Program-made: the position numbers and the translations under genes
Assembly: GCA_040771825.1 (NCBI GenBank)
Contig: JAXGZG010000001.1
Span: 496,001 to 560,000, forward strand
DNA length: 64,000 bases
Direction of reading: 5' to 3'
DNA from: JAXGZG01 sp040771825
GTDB lineage: Bacteria; Bacillota; Sulfobacillia; Fermentithermobacillales; Fermentithermobacillaceae
Shown here: piece after piece, positions 49,162 through 58,039 of the stretch
How positions within the stretch are numbered: the first letter of the stretch is position 1
Layout: every line of letters begins with the position of its first letter
Notes under the pieces: generated by a model
Seen by the model: only the letters and a program-made list of their open reading frames with translations
What the model was told of the DNA's origin: nothing
The model's database searches: none

Positions 49162-51537
49162 ATGCCTGTTTCAAACTACGTGGCGTTTGATCTGGAGACT
49201 ACGGGACTCTCGCCGGACCAAGATGAGATACTGGAGATCGCTCTTGTGCGATTTGAGAACGGAGAACCGATAGAGCGATGGTCTACTCTGTTGAAACCCG
49301 GGAAGCAAGTTCCTCTCAAGACGCTCCGCTTGACGGGAATCTCCGCTATGGACCTGGAAGTGAGCCCCGCCTTCGGAGAGGAAATAAGCGACGCCATTGA
49401 GAACTTCCGGGGCAGTCTGCCTCTGGTAGGACACAATTCGGGGTTTGACACCGCATTTCTCCAGAAGATTATCCCGGGTTTTCCCGGAGTGAATGTCTAC
49501 GACACGCTGGAGTTGGCCAGGATCGTGTTTCCGGGATTTAAGTCCTACAAGCTGACCGACCTTGCCCGGACCCTTGGGGTTACGGTCAGCGAGGCTCATA
49601 GAGCTTACGATGATGCTCAGGTGTCAGGAGGCATCTTTAGACTAATTCAGGAGGCCGCAGATAAGATCCCGGCGGTGACCAAGGGACGCATTCGTTCTAT
49701 TATGGGGAATGACTGGGAAGCGGATCACTTGTTCGCTCCATCTCAGGAGAATCTCCCGGCACAGCCCGGGTTGTTTGACTGGGTTCCTCCTCAGCTAGAG
49801 GACATTCGGCCTTTACCCCAAGAGCCCGACGCCGGGCTTCGGAATCGGATCATGGACCTTTTGGAGCGTCCCGGGAGGGATCTGGTGTTGGCGGATATCG
49901 CCGGCACGTCTGAGGCCCTGGACACCGTTGTATCCTGCGCCCTAGATTACTCCCGAACCCATGACGCCCGTATCCTGTTGATTGGGTTTCCCGATGTTTA
50001 CCTCGGCCAAGAGATTGGGGCGGCCCGAGAGCCAAGCGACTACCTTTGCCTGGCCAAGTTCCATAGCGCCATGAATCTGGCCCAAGAAGGGGGATACGGC
50101 ACTAAGGAGCTCTCAGATCGGCGTTTTCTAGCCTCATTGGCCCGCTGGGTAGACATCACAGATACGGGATCCTTTAGCGATATCCAGATCACAGGCTCTT
50201 TGGATCTTGCCAAAGACCTGTCTTGTCCCGCCGATGTGTCCTGCAGACAGTCCTGTCCTCTGGCAGATGCTTGCTTTGCCCAGATGGCCGAGAAGGCTCA
50301 AAGACCGGTATCTTTGGCAAGGCACGATAGGTGCATGAGTATCGTCGGAAGATGGGATCGCGTGGTTATCTGGAATTTTCACGAGATCGCACGGGCTTGG
50401 CAATGGAGAGAGGCCAAGTTAGATCCTACCGGGCTCCAGTCTATCTTAGAACAGGAAGGGGTCTTGGAGTCGGTTCCGTCCCTGGCGCGCCTATCAAAGC
50501 ATGCCCGAGGAGCTATGGGCAGATATGGCACCGTTGCAGATTCCAGCCTGCAGGATCTCTTGGCAGAGTTGCTCTTGGAGTTGAAGGGAACTGCCCAAGG
50601 CTCGAAAAACCAGGCATTGGAGCGAGCCGCGGCGTCCCTGGGACACCTTCTGGACCCTGCCGAAGGCACAGTGATGTTAGTGGAAGAAGGATACGGAGAG
50701 AAGGGCAGACGTCCCATGCTGGCCAGGAGGGCTTTGTGGCCCGGTTCTCGTATTCTGTCTCATGTTGGCCAAAACTTAGGCCCCGCCATCCTCATGTCGC
50801 CTCTTTCGGGGACTCTACGGTGCTCTGCGGGGTTACAGCGGTTTTTCGGCATTGAGGAGTCGACCCTTAAGGACAATCTTAGGCATGAGGCCGAAACCGA
50901 GAATGTCTTGCTTGTACTAGTGGACGAATTTCCCGTGCCCGGCTCGTCACAATACCCTTCTTACGTGTCTGGAATTCTCAGTAATCTGATCCCGGGTCAC
51001 AGAACAGGTACCCAGGTGCTTTTCTCTTCTAGGGCTCTCCTGAAGGCTGTGTACGAACTGTGCTCCAAAGACCTGGAGGCAGGCGGAGTTGCTGTCTACG
51101 GTGCCGGAATCGACGGCGGGCGCAAGGTGGTTGAGCATCTTTTGGATGAGGATTCGACTGTGTTCTCCACCGGCGGTTTCCCTGCCTACGGGGATCCCGT
51201 GCCCTCTTGCCTCGTAATCCCTAAGGTCCCATTTTTGCCCCCAAACCCTTTGGATGACCTTAGGAGAAGGGAGTTCCGAGGGTCCGGGGTCGACCCGTTC
51301 GCCGAGGTCAATGTGGGTCACGCCGCCTTGGCCATACGCGCTCACGTGGAACGGCAGATTGACAGCGGGAGGAAGTGCGCCGTAGTGCTTTGCGATCCCA
51401 AAGCTTTGCCAGGCAGGTCAGGGTGGGCGGCTTCTTTCCTTGAGCATTTTGCCGACCTTCCAAGAGCAACGTGTTCGGCACCCGAAGCCATCCGGCGAAT
51501 CGCACAATGGACTTCGGGAGAGAACACAGGTAAATGA
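49162..51537 (+). CDS. DnaQ-type 3'-5' exonuclease fused to a degenerate DinG-like helicase
   Basis: The 791-residue protein begins with an intact DEDDh exonuclease domain (about 1-175): Asp10 and Glu12 in DLETTGL, Asp96 in GHNSGFD, His146 and Asp151 in HRAYDD. The rest follows DinG in order, and the Fe-S-type Cys cluster (about 353-393, CPADVSCRQSCPLADAC) is kept. No Walker A P-loop is present (LVLADIAGTS instead). The DEAH box reads WNFHE, and the final QGFGRLIR-type motif is replaced. The helicase part thus appears dead for ATP use. The ATG at 49162 follows AGGAG; the frame extends upstream antisense to comB. SurE follows after 12 nt. Confidence 0.82.
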   Translation: MPVSNYVAFDLETTGLSPDQDEILEIALVRFENGEPIERWSTLLKPGKQVPLKTLRLTGISAMDLEVSPAFGEEISDAIENFRGSLPLVGHNSGFDTAFLQKIIPGFPGVNVYDTLELARIVFPGFKSYKLTDLARTLGVTVSEAHRAYDDAQVSGGIFRLIQEAADKIPAVTKGRIRSIMGNDWEADHLFAPSQENLPAQPGLFDWVPPQLEDIRPLPQEPDAGLRNRIMDLLERPGRDLVLADIAGTSEALDTVVSCALDYSRTHDARILLIGFPDVYLGQEIGAAREPSDYLCLAKFHSAMNLAQEGGYGTKELSDRRFLASLARWVDITDTGSFSDIQITGSLDLAKDLSCPADVSCRQSCPLADACFAQMAEKAQRPVSLARHDRCMSIVGRWDRVVIWNFHEIARAWQWREAKLDPTGLQSILEQEGVLESVPSLARLSKHARGAMGRYGTVADSSLQDLLAELLLELKGTAQGSKNQALERAAASLGHLLDPAEGTVMLVEEGYGEKGRRPMLARRALWPGSRILSHVGQNLGPAILMSPLSGTLRCSAGLQRFFGIEESTLKDNLRHEAETENVLLVLVDEFPVPGSSQYPSYVSGILSNLIPGHRTGTQVLFSSRALLKAVYELCSKDLEAGGVAVYGAGIDGGRKVVEHLLDEDSTVFSTGGFPAYGDPVPSCLVIPKVPFLPPNPLDDLRRREFRGSGVDPFAEVNVGHAALAIRAHVERQIDSGRKCAVVLCDPKALPGRSGWAASFLEHFADLPRATCSAPEAIRRIAQWTSGENTGK

Positions 51538-51549
51538 CGGGAAAGGTGC

Positions 51550-52329
51550 GTGCGTTCATTGCTTTTGCTGCTTACTAACGATGACGGCGTCCACGCCGAC
51601 GGGCTGTGGGCTCTCTTGGAGAGGGCATCATCCCTAGAGGATATTGAGGTGCTTGCGGTGGCACCTGACAGAGAACGAAGCGCCTCGGGACACGCCATCA
51701 GCATCCATAACCCCATCGAAGTCCGGGAAGTGCCGTTCAAAGACCCCAGGTTCAGAATCTACGGAGCTGGAGGCACCCCCGCCGATTGCGTCAAACTAGC
51801 CATAGAGGGCATCTTGGACAGGCCGCCGGATTTCGTGATATCGGGCATCAACCGGGGGCCTAACTTAGGCACAGACGTTTTCTACTCGGGCACAGTGTCG
51901 GCAGCCATGGAAGGAGCGCTTTTAGGGGTCAGATCTGTGGCTGTCTCCGTTGCGGCTTTCGAGAATGTGAAGTACGAAGCGGCGGCCGAGTTTGCAATTT
52001 CCTTGGCCAAGATGGCCGTGAACGAGACCCAGTGGCCGCAACTTGTCAACGTGAATGTTCCGTCGTTGCCCAAGGAGAGAGTAGCAGGGGTCTCGGTGAC
52101 CGCTCTAGGGGTCCAGACGTACAAAGATGCCTTCAAGAAGAGAGTAGACCCCAAGGGCCGCTGCTGGTACTGGTTGGGCGGGCTCGCACAGGAAAGCGAC
52201 GATCCCCAAGACTCTGACACCTATGCCATCAAGCACAACGTGATCTCGGTCACACCGCTCCTTTTGGATCTGACTGATCGTGCTTCTCTAGAGACCCTCA
52301 GGTCAAAGCCCTGGCTTTCTTCAATTTGA
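51550..52329 (+). CDS. surE: 5'/3'-nucleotidase SurE
   Basis: The 259-residue protein has the SurE motifs LLTNDDGVHADG (metal Asp-Asp), ERSASGHAIS, YGAGGTPADCVK, SGINRGPNLGTDVFYSGTV. It removes phosphate from nucleoside 5'- and 3'-monophosphates in stationary phase. The GTG at 51550 is close to GGAAAGG; the TTG at 51559 would also fit the family start. It follows the DnaQ fusion after 12 nt. Confidence 0.94.
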   Translation: MRSLLLLLTNDDGVHADGLWALLERASSLEDIEVLAVAPDRERSASGHAISIHNPIEVREVPFKDPRFRIYGAGGTPADCVKLAIEGILDRPPDFVISGINRGPNLGTDVFYSGTVSAAMEGALLGVRSVAVSVAAFENVKYEAAAEFAISLAKMAVNETQWPQLVNVNVPSLPKERVAGVSVTALGVQTYKDAFKKRVDPKGRCWYWLGGLAQESDDPQDSDTYAIKHNVISVTPLLLDLTDRASLETLRSKPWLSSI

Positions 52330-52375
52330 ATACCTCATCCCCATCTCTAATATAGAGAGTAGGGGTGAGTTAGCG

Positions 52376-52801
52376 ATGTCTTACAGGAGTCCGAACCGCC
52401 CGGACTACAAGGGGTGGGCTACCCGAAGCCGGCCCAGGGAAGGCTTTTCACCTAGAGCTGCCGGAGGAGGGCTTTTCTGGGCTGTGGTCATGGCACTGTT
52501 GCTCGTCGTGGTTGCCGCCACTGTTGTGTACTTTAGCAGTCTCGACGAAAGAGTGCTTTCATGGGTGGTCAACCTCGGCAGTTTCCTGGTATTGGGGTGG
52601 GCCGCTTTTGTGACGGCTAGGAGGCAAGCGTCTCATGGACTTCTGTACGGAGTGGCCATAGGCGCTGGGTATGCTTTGGTGACCTTGCTGTTTGGCAGCC
52701 TTCTGTTCCCGCCTTTTGTGGGCGTAGCGGCCTTTTTGAAAAGACTGGGTTTCGCGGTTGTGGCCGGGGCTTGCGGAGGAATTCTGGGCGTCAACTACTG
52801 A
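52376..52801 (+). CDS. TIGR04086 family membrane protein (YrzE-like)
   Basis: The 141-residue protein has a basic, disordered N-terminus (about 1-30) and four membrane segments (about 32-52, 62-78, 86-106, 118-138), ending with GACGGILGVNY, typical of TIGR04086 proteins found in spore-forming Bacillota. The function is unknown. The ATG is preceded by GGGGTGAG. It is in line with surE, 46 nt downstream. Confidence 0.75.
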   Translation: MSYRSPNRPDYKGWATRSRPREGFSPRAAGGGLFWAVVMALLLVVVAATVVYFSSLDERVLSWVVNLGSFLVLGWAAFVTARRQASHGLLYGVAIGAGYALVTLLFGSLLFPPFVGVAAFLKRLGFAVVAGACGGILGVNY

Positions 52802-52877
52802 TGGGTGGTCTTCTCTGTAAAGGTATAACCTCCCTGCGCAGTGGTCATGATACTCCAAAAAGCGCCGGGGGGTTAGT

Positions 52878-54065
52878 GTGTTGGGTGAAACCCGGGTTTA
52901 TAGGAAGAGCCGCTTGCTTGCGGTCTCTTGCTTTGTGGGAGTGGCGCTTAGCATGGCGCTTGGAGTGGTTGCAGGCGGGAGTGCTGCGGCCCAGTACGCG
53001 CAAGGGGTTGGGGACTTTTTTGCAGGTGACGGGCTTCTCAAGTCCGGGGATAAGGGTTCGCCAGTATCCGGGCTACAAGATGTCCTTTCGGCGCTGGGTT
53101 ACTACCAGGGGTACGTCGATGGCGTTTTCGGCCCCTTAACAGAGTCTGCGGTGCTTGGGTTCCAAGAAGCCTGGGGGCTCTACGCCGATGGCTTGGTGGG
53201 CCCCAAGACCAGGAGCGCCCTGATGGCAATGTACCAGCGTAAGAATCCTCCCGAGAGCCACACTGTGAGGTCTGGAGAGACGCTGTCATCCATAGCGGAG
53301 CGGTACGGAGTCTCTGTGGCGTCGCTTCAGAGCGCAAACGGCATCAAGAACCAGAACCGGATCTACGCCGGGCAGGTGCTGGCCATTAAGGCACAGCCTC
53401 CGGATCCCGAGGCGCCGGTTGAGACCGGGGATCATGCACCCGGTACGAGTTCCCAGACAAACGAGGCCGAGCCCGAGGTCGGGCCCGTTTTTCCTGCCCC
53501 TACAAAGGGGATATGCCTCACATTCGACGACGGTCCAGATCTGGCGGGAACACTGCCCATACTGACTACGCTAGACAACTACGGAATCCGAGCGACGTTT
53601 TTCGTCATAGGTGAGAGGGCCCAGAAGTATCCCGATCTCATCCGGGAAATGGTGGAGAGAGGTCACACCGTTGGTATTCATGGTTACGAGCACAAGCCTT
53701 TGGCGGGACTTCCTGCATCACAAGTGGCAGGGGACCTCAAAAGAGCTCAGGATGCCATCTATGGGATCACGGGCCTGAAGCCGCGTCTTTTTAGGCCCCC
53801 CGGGGGCTATCTAGATCGCACTCAAGTCGCTCAGGCAGCGCGACTAGGCCTTAGTGTTGTGATGTGGACCAACATAGGCGGGGCCGATTTGGGGTGCTCT
53901 GGCCCCGAAGAGGTAGTAGAGAGAGTTGTTGCGTCTGCTACAGACGGGGGAATCATTCTGCTTCACGAAGGGCTTCCTAGCACCCTAGAGGCGCTGCCGT
54001 CTCTCATTGAGAGCCTAGCGCGCCTCGGTTATGGGTTCCGGAATCCGCCTGCTGCGCCCTACTAG
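52878..54065 (+). CDS. Secreted polysaccharide deacetylase with peptidoglycan-binding and LysM domains
   Basis: The 395-residue protein has a signal peptide (cut near AAAQYA, about residue 40) and a PG_binding_1 domain (about 55-118, ending VGPKTRSALM). A LysM domain (about 130-175, HTVRSGETLSSIAERYGVS) and a NodB deacetylase domain (about 210-390) follow. The NodB domain has the catalytic Asp pair in TFDDGPD, metal His in HGYEH, RPPGG and LLHEG. It probably removes acetyl groups from peptidoglycan or spore cortex. The GTG start has GGGGGG upstream. Confidence 0.93.
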   Translation: MLGETRVYRKSRLLAVSCFVGVALSMALGVVAGGSAAAQYAQGVGDFFAGDGLLKSGDKGSPVSGLQDVLSALGYYQGYVDGVFGPLTESAVLGFQEAWGLYADGLVGPKTRSALMAMYQRKNPPESHTVRSGETLSSIAERYGVSVASLQSANGIKNQNRIYAGQVLAIKAQPPDPEAPVETGDHAPGTSSQTNEAEPEVGPVFPAPTKGICLTFDDGPDLAGTLPILTTLDNYGIRATFFVIGERAQKYPDLIREMVERGHTVGIHGYEHKPLAGLPASQVAGDLKRAQDAIYGITGLKPRLFRPPGGYLDRTQVAQAARLGLSVVMWTNIGGADLGCSGPEEVVERVVASATDGGIILLHEGLPSTLEALPSLIESLARLGYGFRNPPAAPY

Positions 54066-54071
54066 ATGAGG

Positions 54072-54620
54072 TTACTGGATTTGCCCGGGAGCGATAACGT
54101 CTTTGACTGTCTGTTGAGCGCCTTTCACAAGCTGGCTCATTTCAGCTACGGACATGCTTTGAAACATGGCGTTTTGGGCATCGGACATGGCTGATACCGC
54201 TTGCTGCAAGGACATTGCTATCTGCCGGTCGGCCTTAGCCTGCTGCATGGCCAACTGGGCGCCCAATTGCGTCACAAGCTCGCTCACCTGCTGGGAGTTG
54301 GCCCGGAGTTCCTCGTTTCCTTGGGACACGATTGAAGCTACCTGTTGGGTGATGGCGAAGAGCGTGTCGATGGCCTGAGAGTCCGCTACATGGGCAGACG
54401 CTTTGGAAAGGCAGTTTTGTAGGTTCTGCTCAGTACACATCTGCTCTTCCCGTATTTGGTTCTGTACCTGGGCAAGAGCATCTTCTATCTTTTCGGCAGG
54501 TGTAGTTGGGGCCCCGGCGCCCGGGGGTTTAAAAGACCTCCTGAGTTCGTCAACTACATGGGACGCAGGATTCTGGTTTGCGTTAACGCTGCCTATAGCA
54601 TAGTCTTCGTTCTTGGGCAT
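54072..54620 (-). CDS. Hypothetical Gln/Ala-rich helical protein
   Basis: The 182-residue protein is almost wholly helical after a flexible N-terminal 45 residues, rich in Gln, Ala, Ser and Met, with heptad-like spacing (about 85-170). It has two Cys (in MCTEQNLQNC). No membrane segment or signal peptide is present. It looks like a structural or spore-associated coiled protein, but I do not recognise it. The AAGGAG site is 14 nt from the ATG. It converges on the deacetylase gene with a gap of 6 nt and is divergent from the zinc-ribbon gene. Confidence 0.65.
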   Translation of the reverse strand: MPKNEDYAIGSVNANQNPASHVVDELRRSFKPPGAGAPTTPAEKIEDALAQVQNQIREEQMCTEQNLQNCLSKASAHVADSQAIDTLFAITQQVASIVSQGNEELRANSQQVSELVTQLGAQLAMQQAKADRQIAMSLQQAVSAMSDAQNAMFQSMSVAEMSQLVKGAQQTVKDVIAPGQIQ

Positions 54621-54760
54621 AACTGGGTTTTGGTCTCCTTTCGTCCGCAGTTTTGCTATAGTTTCTTCTCTTTGGTGTCTTATTATCGAAACCTGGGAAG
54701 CTTATGGGCGTATTACTTTAGGGTACATAGACTGAGACTAGAATTAAGGGAGGTGGGCAG

Positions 54761-55255
54761 ATGTCCACTCAGGGACCTGAGGCCAAAGGAAAAGACCTGC
54801 TGTCAAGGGTCGGCAAGACCATCAAGGCAGGCGCCGCTACCATATTCCAGGAGACAAAGGACTTAACCAAGATAGGCAAGCTCAAACTCGAACTGATGTC
54901 TTTGGAGGATGAGCGCGGGCGCAAATTCGAAGAGATCGGAACTACCGCTCATGCCCTCTACAAGACCGGAGCCACAATGCCGGCAGACCTGCACCGGCTT
55001 TTGGGAGCGGTTGACGGGATCTTGGCCCGCATAGAGGCCAAGAACATAGAAATCGAGAACGTGCGGGTGGAAACAGAACCCCGGGAGACGCCTCAAGACA
55101 AGACTGAAGCTCCGGTAGCGCAGCCTGCTGAACCAGGAGCGTCGTTGCCTCCAAGTGCCGTGGAACCTTCGGAGCGCAAATCTTTCTGTCAGGAGTGCGG
55201 AGCGCGCCTTAGCGAGGGAGACGTGTTTTGCTCTAGGTGCGGTACCAGGGTATAA
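54761..55255 (+). CDS. Zinc-ribbon protein with N-terminal coiled coil
   Basis: The 164-residue protein begins with a charged helical stretch (about 10-105, probably coiled coil) and then a Pro/Glu-rich linker. It ends in a zinc ribbon with two CxxC knuckles (CQECG and CSRCG). Such ribbons usually mediate protein or nucleic acid contacts. The ATG follows GGGAGG. The product is not otherwise recognised. It is the gene before folD. Confidence 0.75.
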   Translation: MSTQGPEAKGKDLLSRVGKTIKAGAATIFQETKDLTKIGKLKLELMSLEDERGRKFEEIGTTAHALYKTGATMPADLHRLLGAVDGILARIEAKNIEIENVRVETEPRETPQDKTEAPVAQPAEPGASLPPSAVEPSERKSFCQECGARLSEGDVFCSRCGTRV

Positions 55256-55407
55256 AGACGGCGGCGGCAAAGAGAGCGGGCCTCCCATTTGGTTCGGGGC
55301 CCGTTTGTCTTTCTTCCAAGGATGGAACATTGAAGAAAGGTATCGGGAAGTCTTTTGTGGAAGGTATTCACACAAAGTGGGATCACCAAGAAGAGGGGAG
55401 ACACTCT

Positions 55408-56262
55408 ATGCCAGCGGACTTGATCGATGGAAAGAAGATCGCATCATCTATTCGAAATGAAGTCAAAGCCGAAGTCGCAATGCTCAAGGAAAAGGGGATC
55501 AGCCCCAAAATGGATGTCGTGATGGTAGGCGACGACCCGGCTTCGGTACTTTACGCCAGATCAAAAGAACGCGCCTGTAAGAATTCGGGGATAGATTTCG
55601 AGCTTCACAAGTTCCCGGAGACGGCTCAAGAGGATGAGGTGCTTCGGGTTCTTTCGGACCTTTCCCAGGATTCGTCATGCCACGGCATCATGGTGGAGCT
55701 GCCGCTCCCGCGCCACATGAACAAAGAGCGGATCATGATGGCCATTGACCCTGACAAAGACATAGACGGCATTAACCCCGTCAACCGGGGGCGGATGTTC
55801 ACGGTGAAGGACGGGCTTTTCCCAGTCACCCCGCAGAGCTGCATAGAGATACTGAAGCGGCAGGGAATCTCCCTAGAGAAGAAGGACGTTTGTCTCATAG
55901 GCAGGGGAGACACAGTAGGGAAACCCTTGATCTTCCTTTTGCTCAACGAGAACGCTACGGTTACCGTGTGCCACACTAGAACCAGGGACCTGGCGTTTCA
56001 CACTTTGAAAGCCGATATCGTAGTGGCCGCCGCAGGCAAAGCAGGACTAGTAACCAAGGATATGGTGAAGCCCGGCGCCGTGGTGGTAGATGCCGGGATC
56101 AACGACCTTAACGGGAAGACCGTGGGCGACGTTGACTTTGAAGGAGTCTCGGAGGTGGCGTCGGCCATAACGCCTGTGCCCGGAGGCGTAGGCAGCTTGA
56201 CCACTGCCCTGATACAGAGGAACTTGCTCCGGGCCGTGAAACTGGTCCTAGAGCGAAAGTGA
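55408..56262 (+). CDS. folD: Bifunctional methylene-THF dehydrogenase/methenyl-THF cyclohydrolase FolD
   Basis: The 284-residue protein has the FolD motifs: YARSKERACKNSGI (catalytic Tyr and Lys), ELPLPRHM, DPDKDIDGI, PVTPQSCIEIL, GRGDTVGKPL (cofactor site) and TPVPGGVGSLT. It interconverts methylene-, methenyl- and formyl-tetrahydrofolate. The usual GRSxxVGxP reads GRGDTVGKP. The ATG at 55408 follows AGAGGGGAG. It overlaps the open frame of fchA, so the two are coupled. Confidence 0.95.
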   Translation: MPADLIDGKKIASSIRNEVKAEVAMLKEKGISPKMDVVMVGDDPASVLYARSKERACKNSGIDFELHKFPETAQEDEVLRVLSDLSQDSSCHGIMVELPLPRHMNKERIMMAIDPDKDIDGINPVNRGRMFTVKDGLFPVTPQSCIEILKRQGISLEKKDVCLIGRGDTVGKPLIFLLLNENATVTVCHTRTRDLAFHTLKADIVVAAAGKAGLVTKDMVKPGAVVVDAGINDLNGKTVGDVDFEGVSEVASAITPVPGGVGSLTTALIQRNLLRAVKLVLERK

Positions 56263-56297
56263 CCGAGAAAGCGAAAACGAAAGAAGGCGAAAATCTT

Positions 56298-56933
56298 ATG
56301 AGCGATCTTTTCGGACAGAGCCTGAGAGAAGTGCTGAAAGTGTCGGCATCCAGCGAACCCGTGCCTGGAGGCGGGAGTGTGGCGGCCATAGCCGGTGCTT
56401 TCGCTGCCTCAATGGGTGCCATGGTGGCGAACCTGACCGTTGGGAAGAAGAAATACCGTAATGTCGAGGCACAGATGATTGCCCTAAGGGACAAGTCGCT
56501 GTGCCTTATGACCAGGGCTGAGGAATTGGTAGATGCCGACATGGGCCATTTCAAGAAGTTTATGGAGTATTACAAGATGCCTGTCTCGGGCCCTGAAGAG
56601 GAAGCCCGCAAAGAACACCTCATCCAGGAAGCCCTTAAGCGCGCAACGGAAACCCCGTTGGAGATAGCAAGGGCTTGTCTAGAGATTCTCGAGATCGTGA
56701 GCGAGATGGCCCCCATAGGCAACAAGATGGCCATCAGCGACGCAGGAGTCGCGGCCTATCTGGCGGATGCCGCCCTCAAAGCCGCGCTCCTTAACGTCGA
56801 CATCAACCTGCCGCAGATCAAGGACCAGGAATTCGCCGAGAAAGCCAGGCACGACAAGGCCGCACTCATAGAGAAATCCGACGCCTTACGAGCGGGGTCC
56901 TTGTCTATTGTTGTTTCTCGGTTGGGTTCCTAA
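56298..56933 (+). CDS. fchA: Methenyltetrahydrofolate cyclohydrolase FchA / formiminotransferase-cyclodeaminase family
   Basis: The 211-residue helical protein has the family motif EPVPGGGSVAAIAGAFA near the N-terminus and GNKMAISDAGVAAYLADAA further on. It opens 5,10-methenyl-THF to 10-formyl-THF, or removes ammonia from formimino-THF. Together with FolD it forms a one-carbon unit, possibly linked to glycine or histidine breakdown in an anaerobe. The ATG at 56298 follows GAAGG by about 10 nt; a GTG at 56259 overlapping folD is possible. Its 3' end overlaps the convergent YmaF gene by 29 nt. Confidence 0.9.
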   Translation: MSDLFGQSLREVLKVSASSEPVPGGGSVAAIAGAFAASMGAMVANLTVGKKKYRNVEAQMIALRDKSLCLMTRAEELVDADMGHFKKFMEYYKMPVSGPEEEARKEHLIQEALKRATETPLEIARACLEILEIVSEMAPIGNKMAISDAGVAAYLADAALKAALLNVDINLPQIKDQEFAEKARHDKAALIEKSDALRAGSLSIVVSRLGS

Positions 56934-57339
56934 AAGGAGATCTTGGCCGAAGCCGTCTTCTTTCTCGAGTCGCCTGCTTCTCGCCGACGACACCGGTTAT
57001 CCGGGGTTTTCTCTGGTTTCTTGGAGGCCTCTGGTAACCGGTGAACAGGTCGAAAGTGTGACTGTGACCCGCATTGACCGTTGTTGCCCCCGCCATCTGA
57101 TGCACGTGCCCCATTAAGACCGCCACGTTCCGCCCTGTAGTGCCGTTCATGAGATGGGTGTGGCCCCTGGCTTCCCTGGTCTCATTGGCGAAACTATGGA
57201 CATGCCCATCCACAACCACGCTCTCGGTTGAGGTCGTCCCAACGAAAGTATGGAAGTGATCCTGGTTAACGGATGTGCGTCCGAAGTAATCATGGACGTG
57301 CTCTATCTGTTTGGCGGTGATGTTCTTCTCCGTATCCAA
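56905..57339 (-). CDS. YmaF-family His-rich repeat protein
   Basis: The protein (about 144 residues from the TTG at 57339) contains spaced His pairs typical of YmaF: HVHDYFGRT, HFHTFVGTT, HVHSFANET, HTHLMNGTT, HVHQMAGAT, HSHTFDLFT. Each is about 17 residues apart, which suggests a beta-solenoid-like metal-binding repeat. An Arg-rich tail of about 45 residues follows. YmaF proteins are of unknown function and common in spore formers. AGGAGG lies 9 nt before the TTG; a GTG at 57357 overlaps that site. Confidence 0.82.
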   Translation of the reverse strand: MDTEKNITAKQIEHVHDYFGRTSVNQDHFHTFVGTTSTESVVVDGHVHSFANETREARGHTHLMNGTTGRNVAVLMGHVHQMAGATTVNAGHSHTFDLFTGYQRPPRNQRKPRITGVVGEKQATRERRRLRPRSPFRNPTEKQQ

Positions 57340-57385
57340 GCAAATCCGCCTCCTCACAAAGGCTTACTTACCAATCATATGAGCC

Positions 57386-57844
57386 CTATGTGCCGAGTGT
57401 GAGGGGGAGGAAGTCGCGCCAATCGGCTTTGGACGCGATTCCAGCCAGTTCCATGCAGAACCCGGTCCGATTCACAGCCAACCTTTCTATGGTGAGGGCC
57501 GTCAGCATGCCCTTGGAAGATGCAATCAGGTCGAGTTCGATTATGCTGTGGCCGACGTAGGCAAGGCCCGGCGTGCTCTCTACCAGCGGCCTAAACACGC
57601 TGAACCAATTGGATTTCACTGGGGGAGATACTTTTAGGTTGACCTTTGAGCCCGCAAACGACCAGACCTCTACCCTGAATCTGACGGGTATGTTGAAAGC
57701 CGCTGACGCCCTGACCACGATCTCGAGTCCAGTATCGGCAAAGCGCAACTCTAGGATCTCCACTCCTTGGGGAAGAGGCAAGCTGCGGACCAAAGATGCG
57801 GCTTCCATTTGGTCCAGGGTAAAGGACAAGCTATGGATTTGCAT
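57386..57844 (-). CDS. Hypothetical protein
   Basis: The 152-residue protein is beta-rich with alternating hydrophobic residues (LEIVVRASAAF, VRFRVEVWSF, IIELDLIASS). No motif, signal peptide or membrane segment is seen, and I do not recognise it. The ATG at 57844 follows GGGAG by 7 nt. It lies 46 nt upstream of the YmaF gene and is probably cotranscribed with it. Confidence 0.65.
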   Translation of the reverse strand: MQIHSLSFTLDQMEAASLVRSLPLPQGVEILELRFADTGLEIVVRASAAFNIPVRFRVEVWSFAGSKVNLKVSPPVKSNWFSVFRPLVESTPGLAYVGHSIIELDLIASSKGMLTALTIERLAVNRTGFCMELAGIASKADWRDFLPLTLGT

Positions 57845-57960
57845 GCCGGTCACTCCCGTCAAAAGAACGTTACATAACGCTATGCGGCAGATGCTCCCGG
57901 TGTCACACAAGACGTGGAGCCGGTAGGAAGGTTTTGGAGAGAATGCGCAGAAGTCTCATG

Positions 57961-58005
57961 TTGTAAACGGTTTCAACTAGGAGGACGAGCCTGAAAACGG
58001 TTACA
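57961..58005. promoter_or_regulatory. Two LacI-type operator-like sites
   Basis: TTGTAAACGGTTTCAA (57961-57976) and TGAAAACGGTTACA (57992-58005) both have the AAxCGxTT core of LacI/GalR operators. Their CG centres are 30 bp apart, close to three helical turns. They lie just before the LacI-family gene and probably control it and the sugar kinase. Confidence 0.75.
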
Positions 58006-58039
58006 AGTTCAAGAAGGAGGCGAGTCCCGTGAGCCAGGG

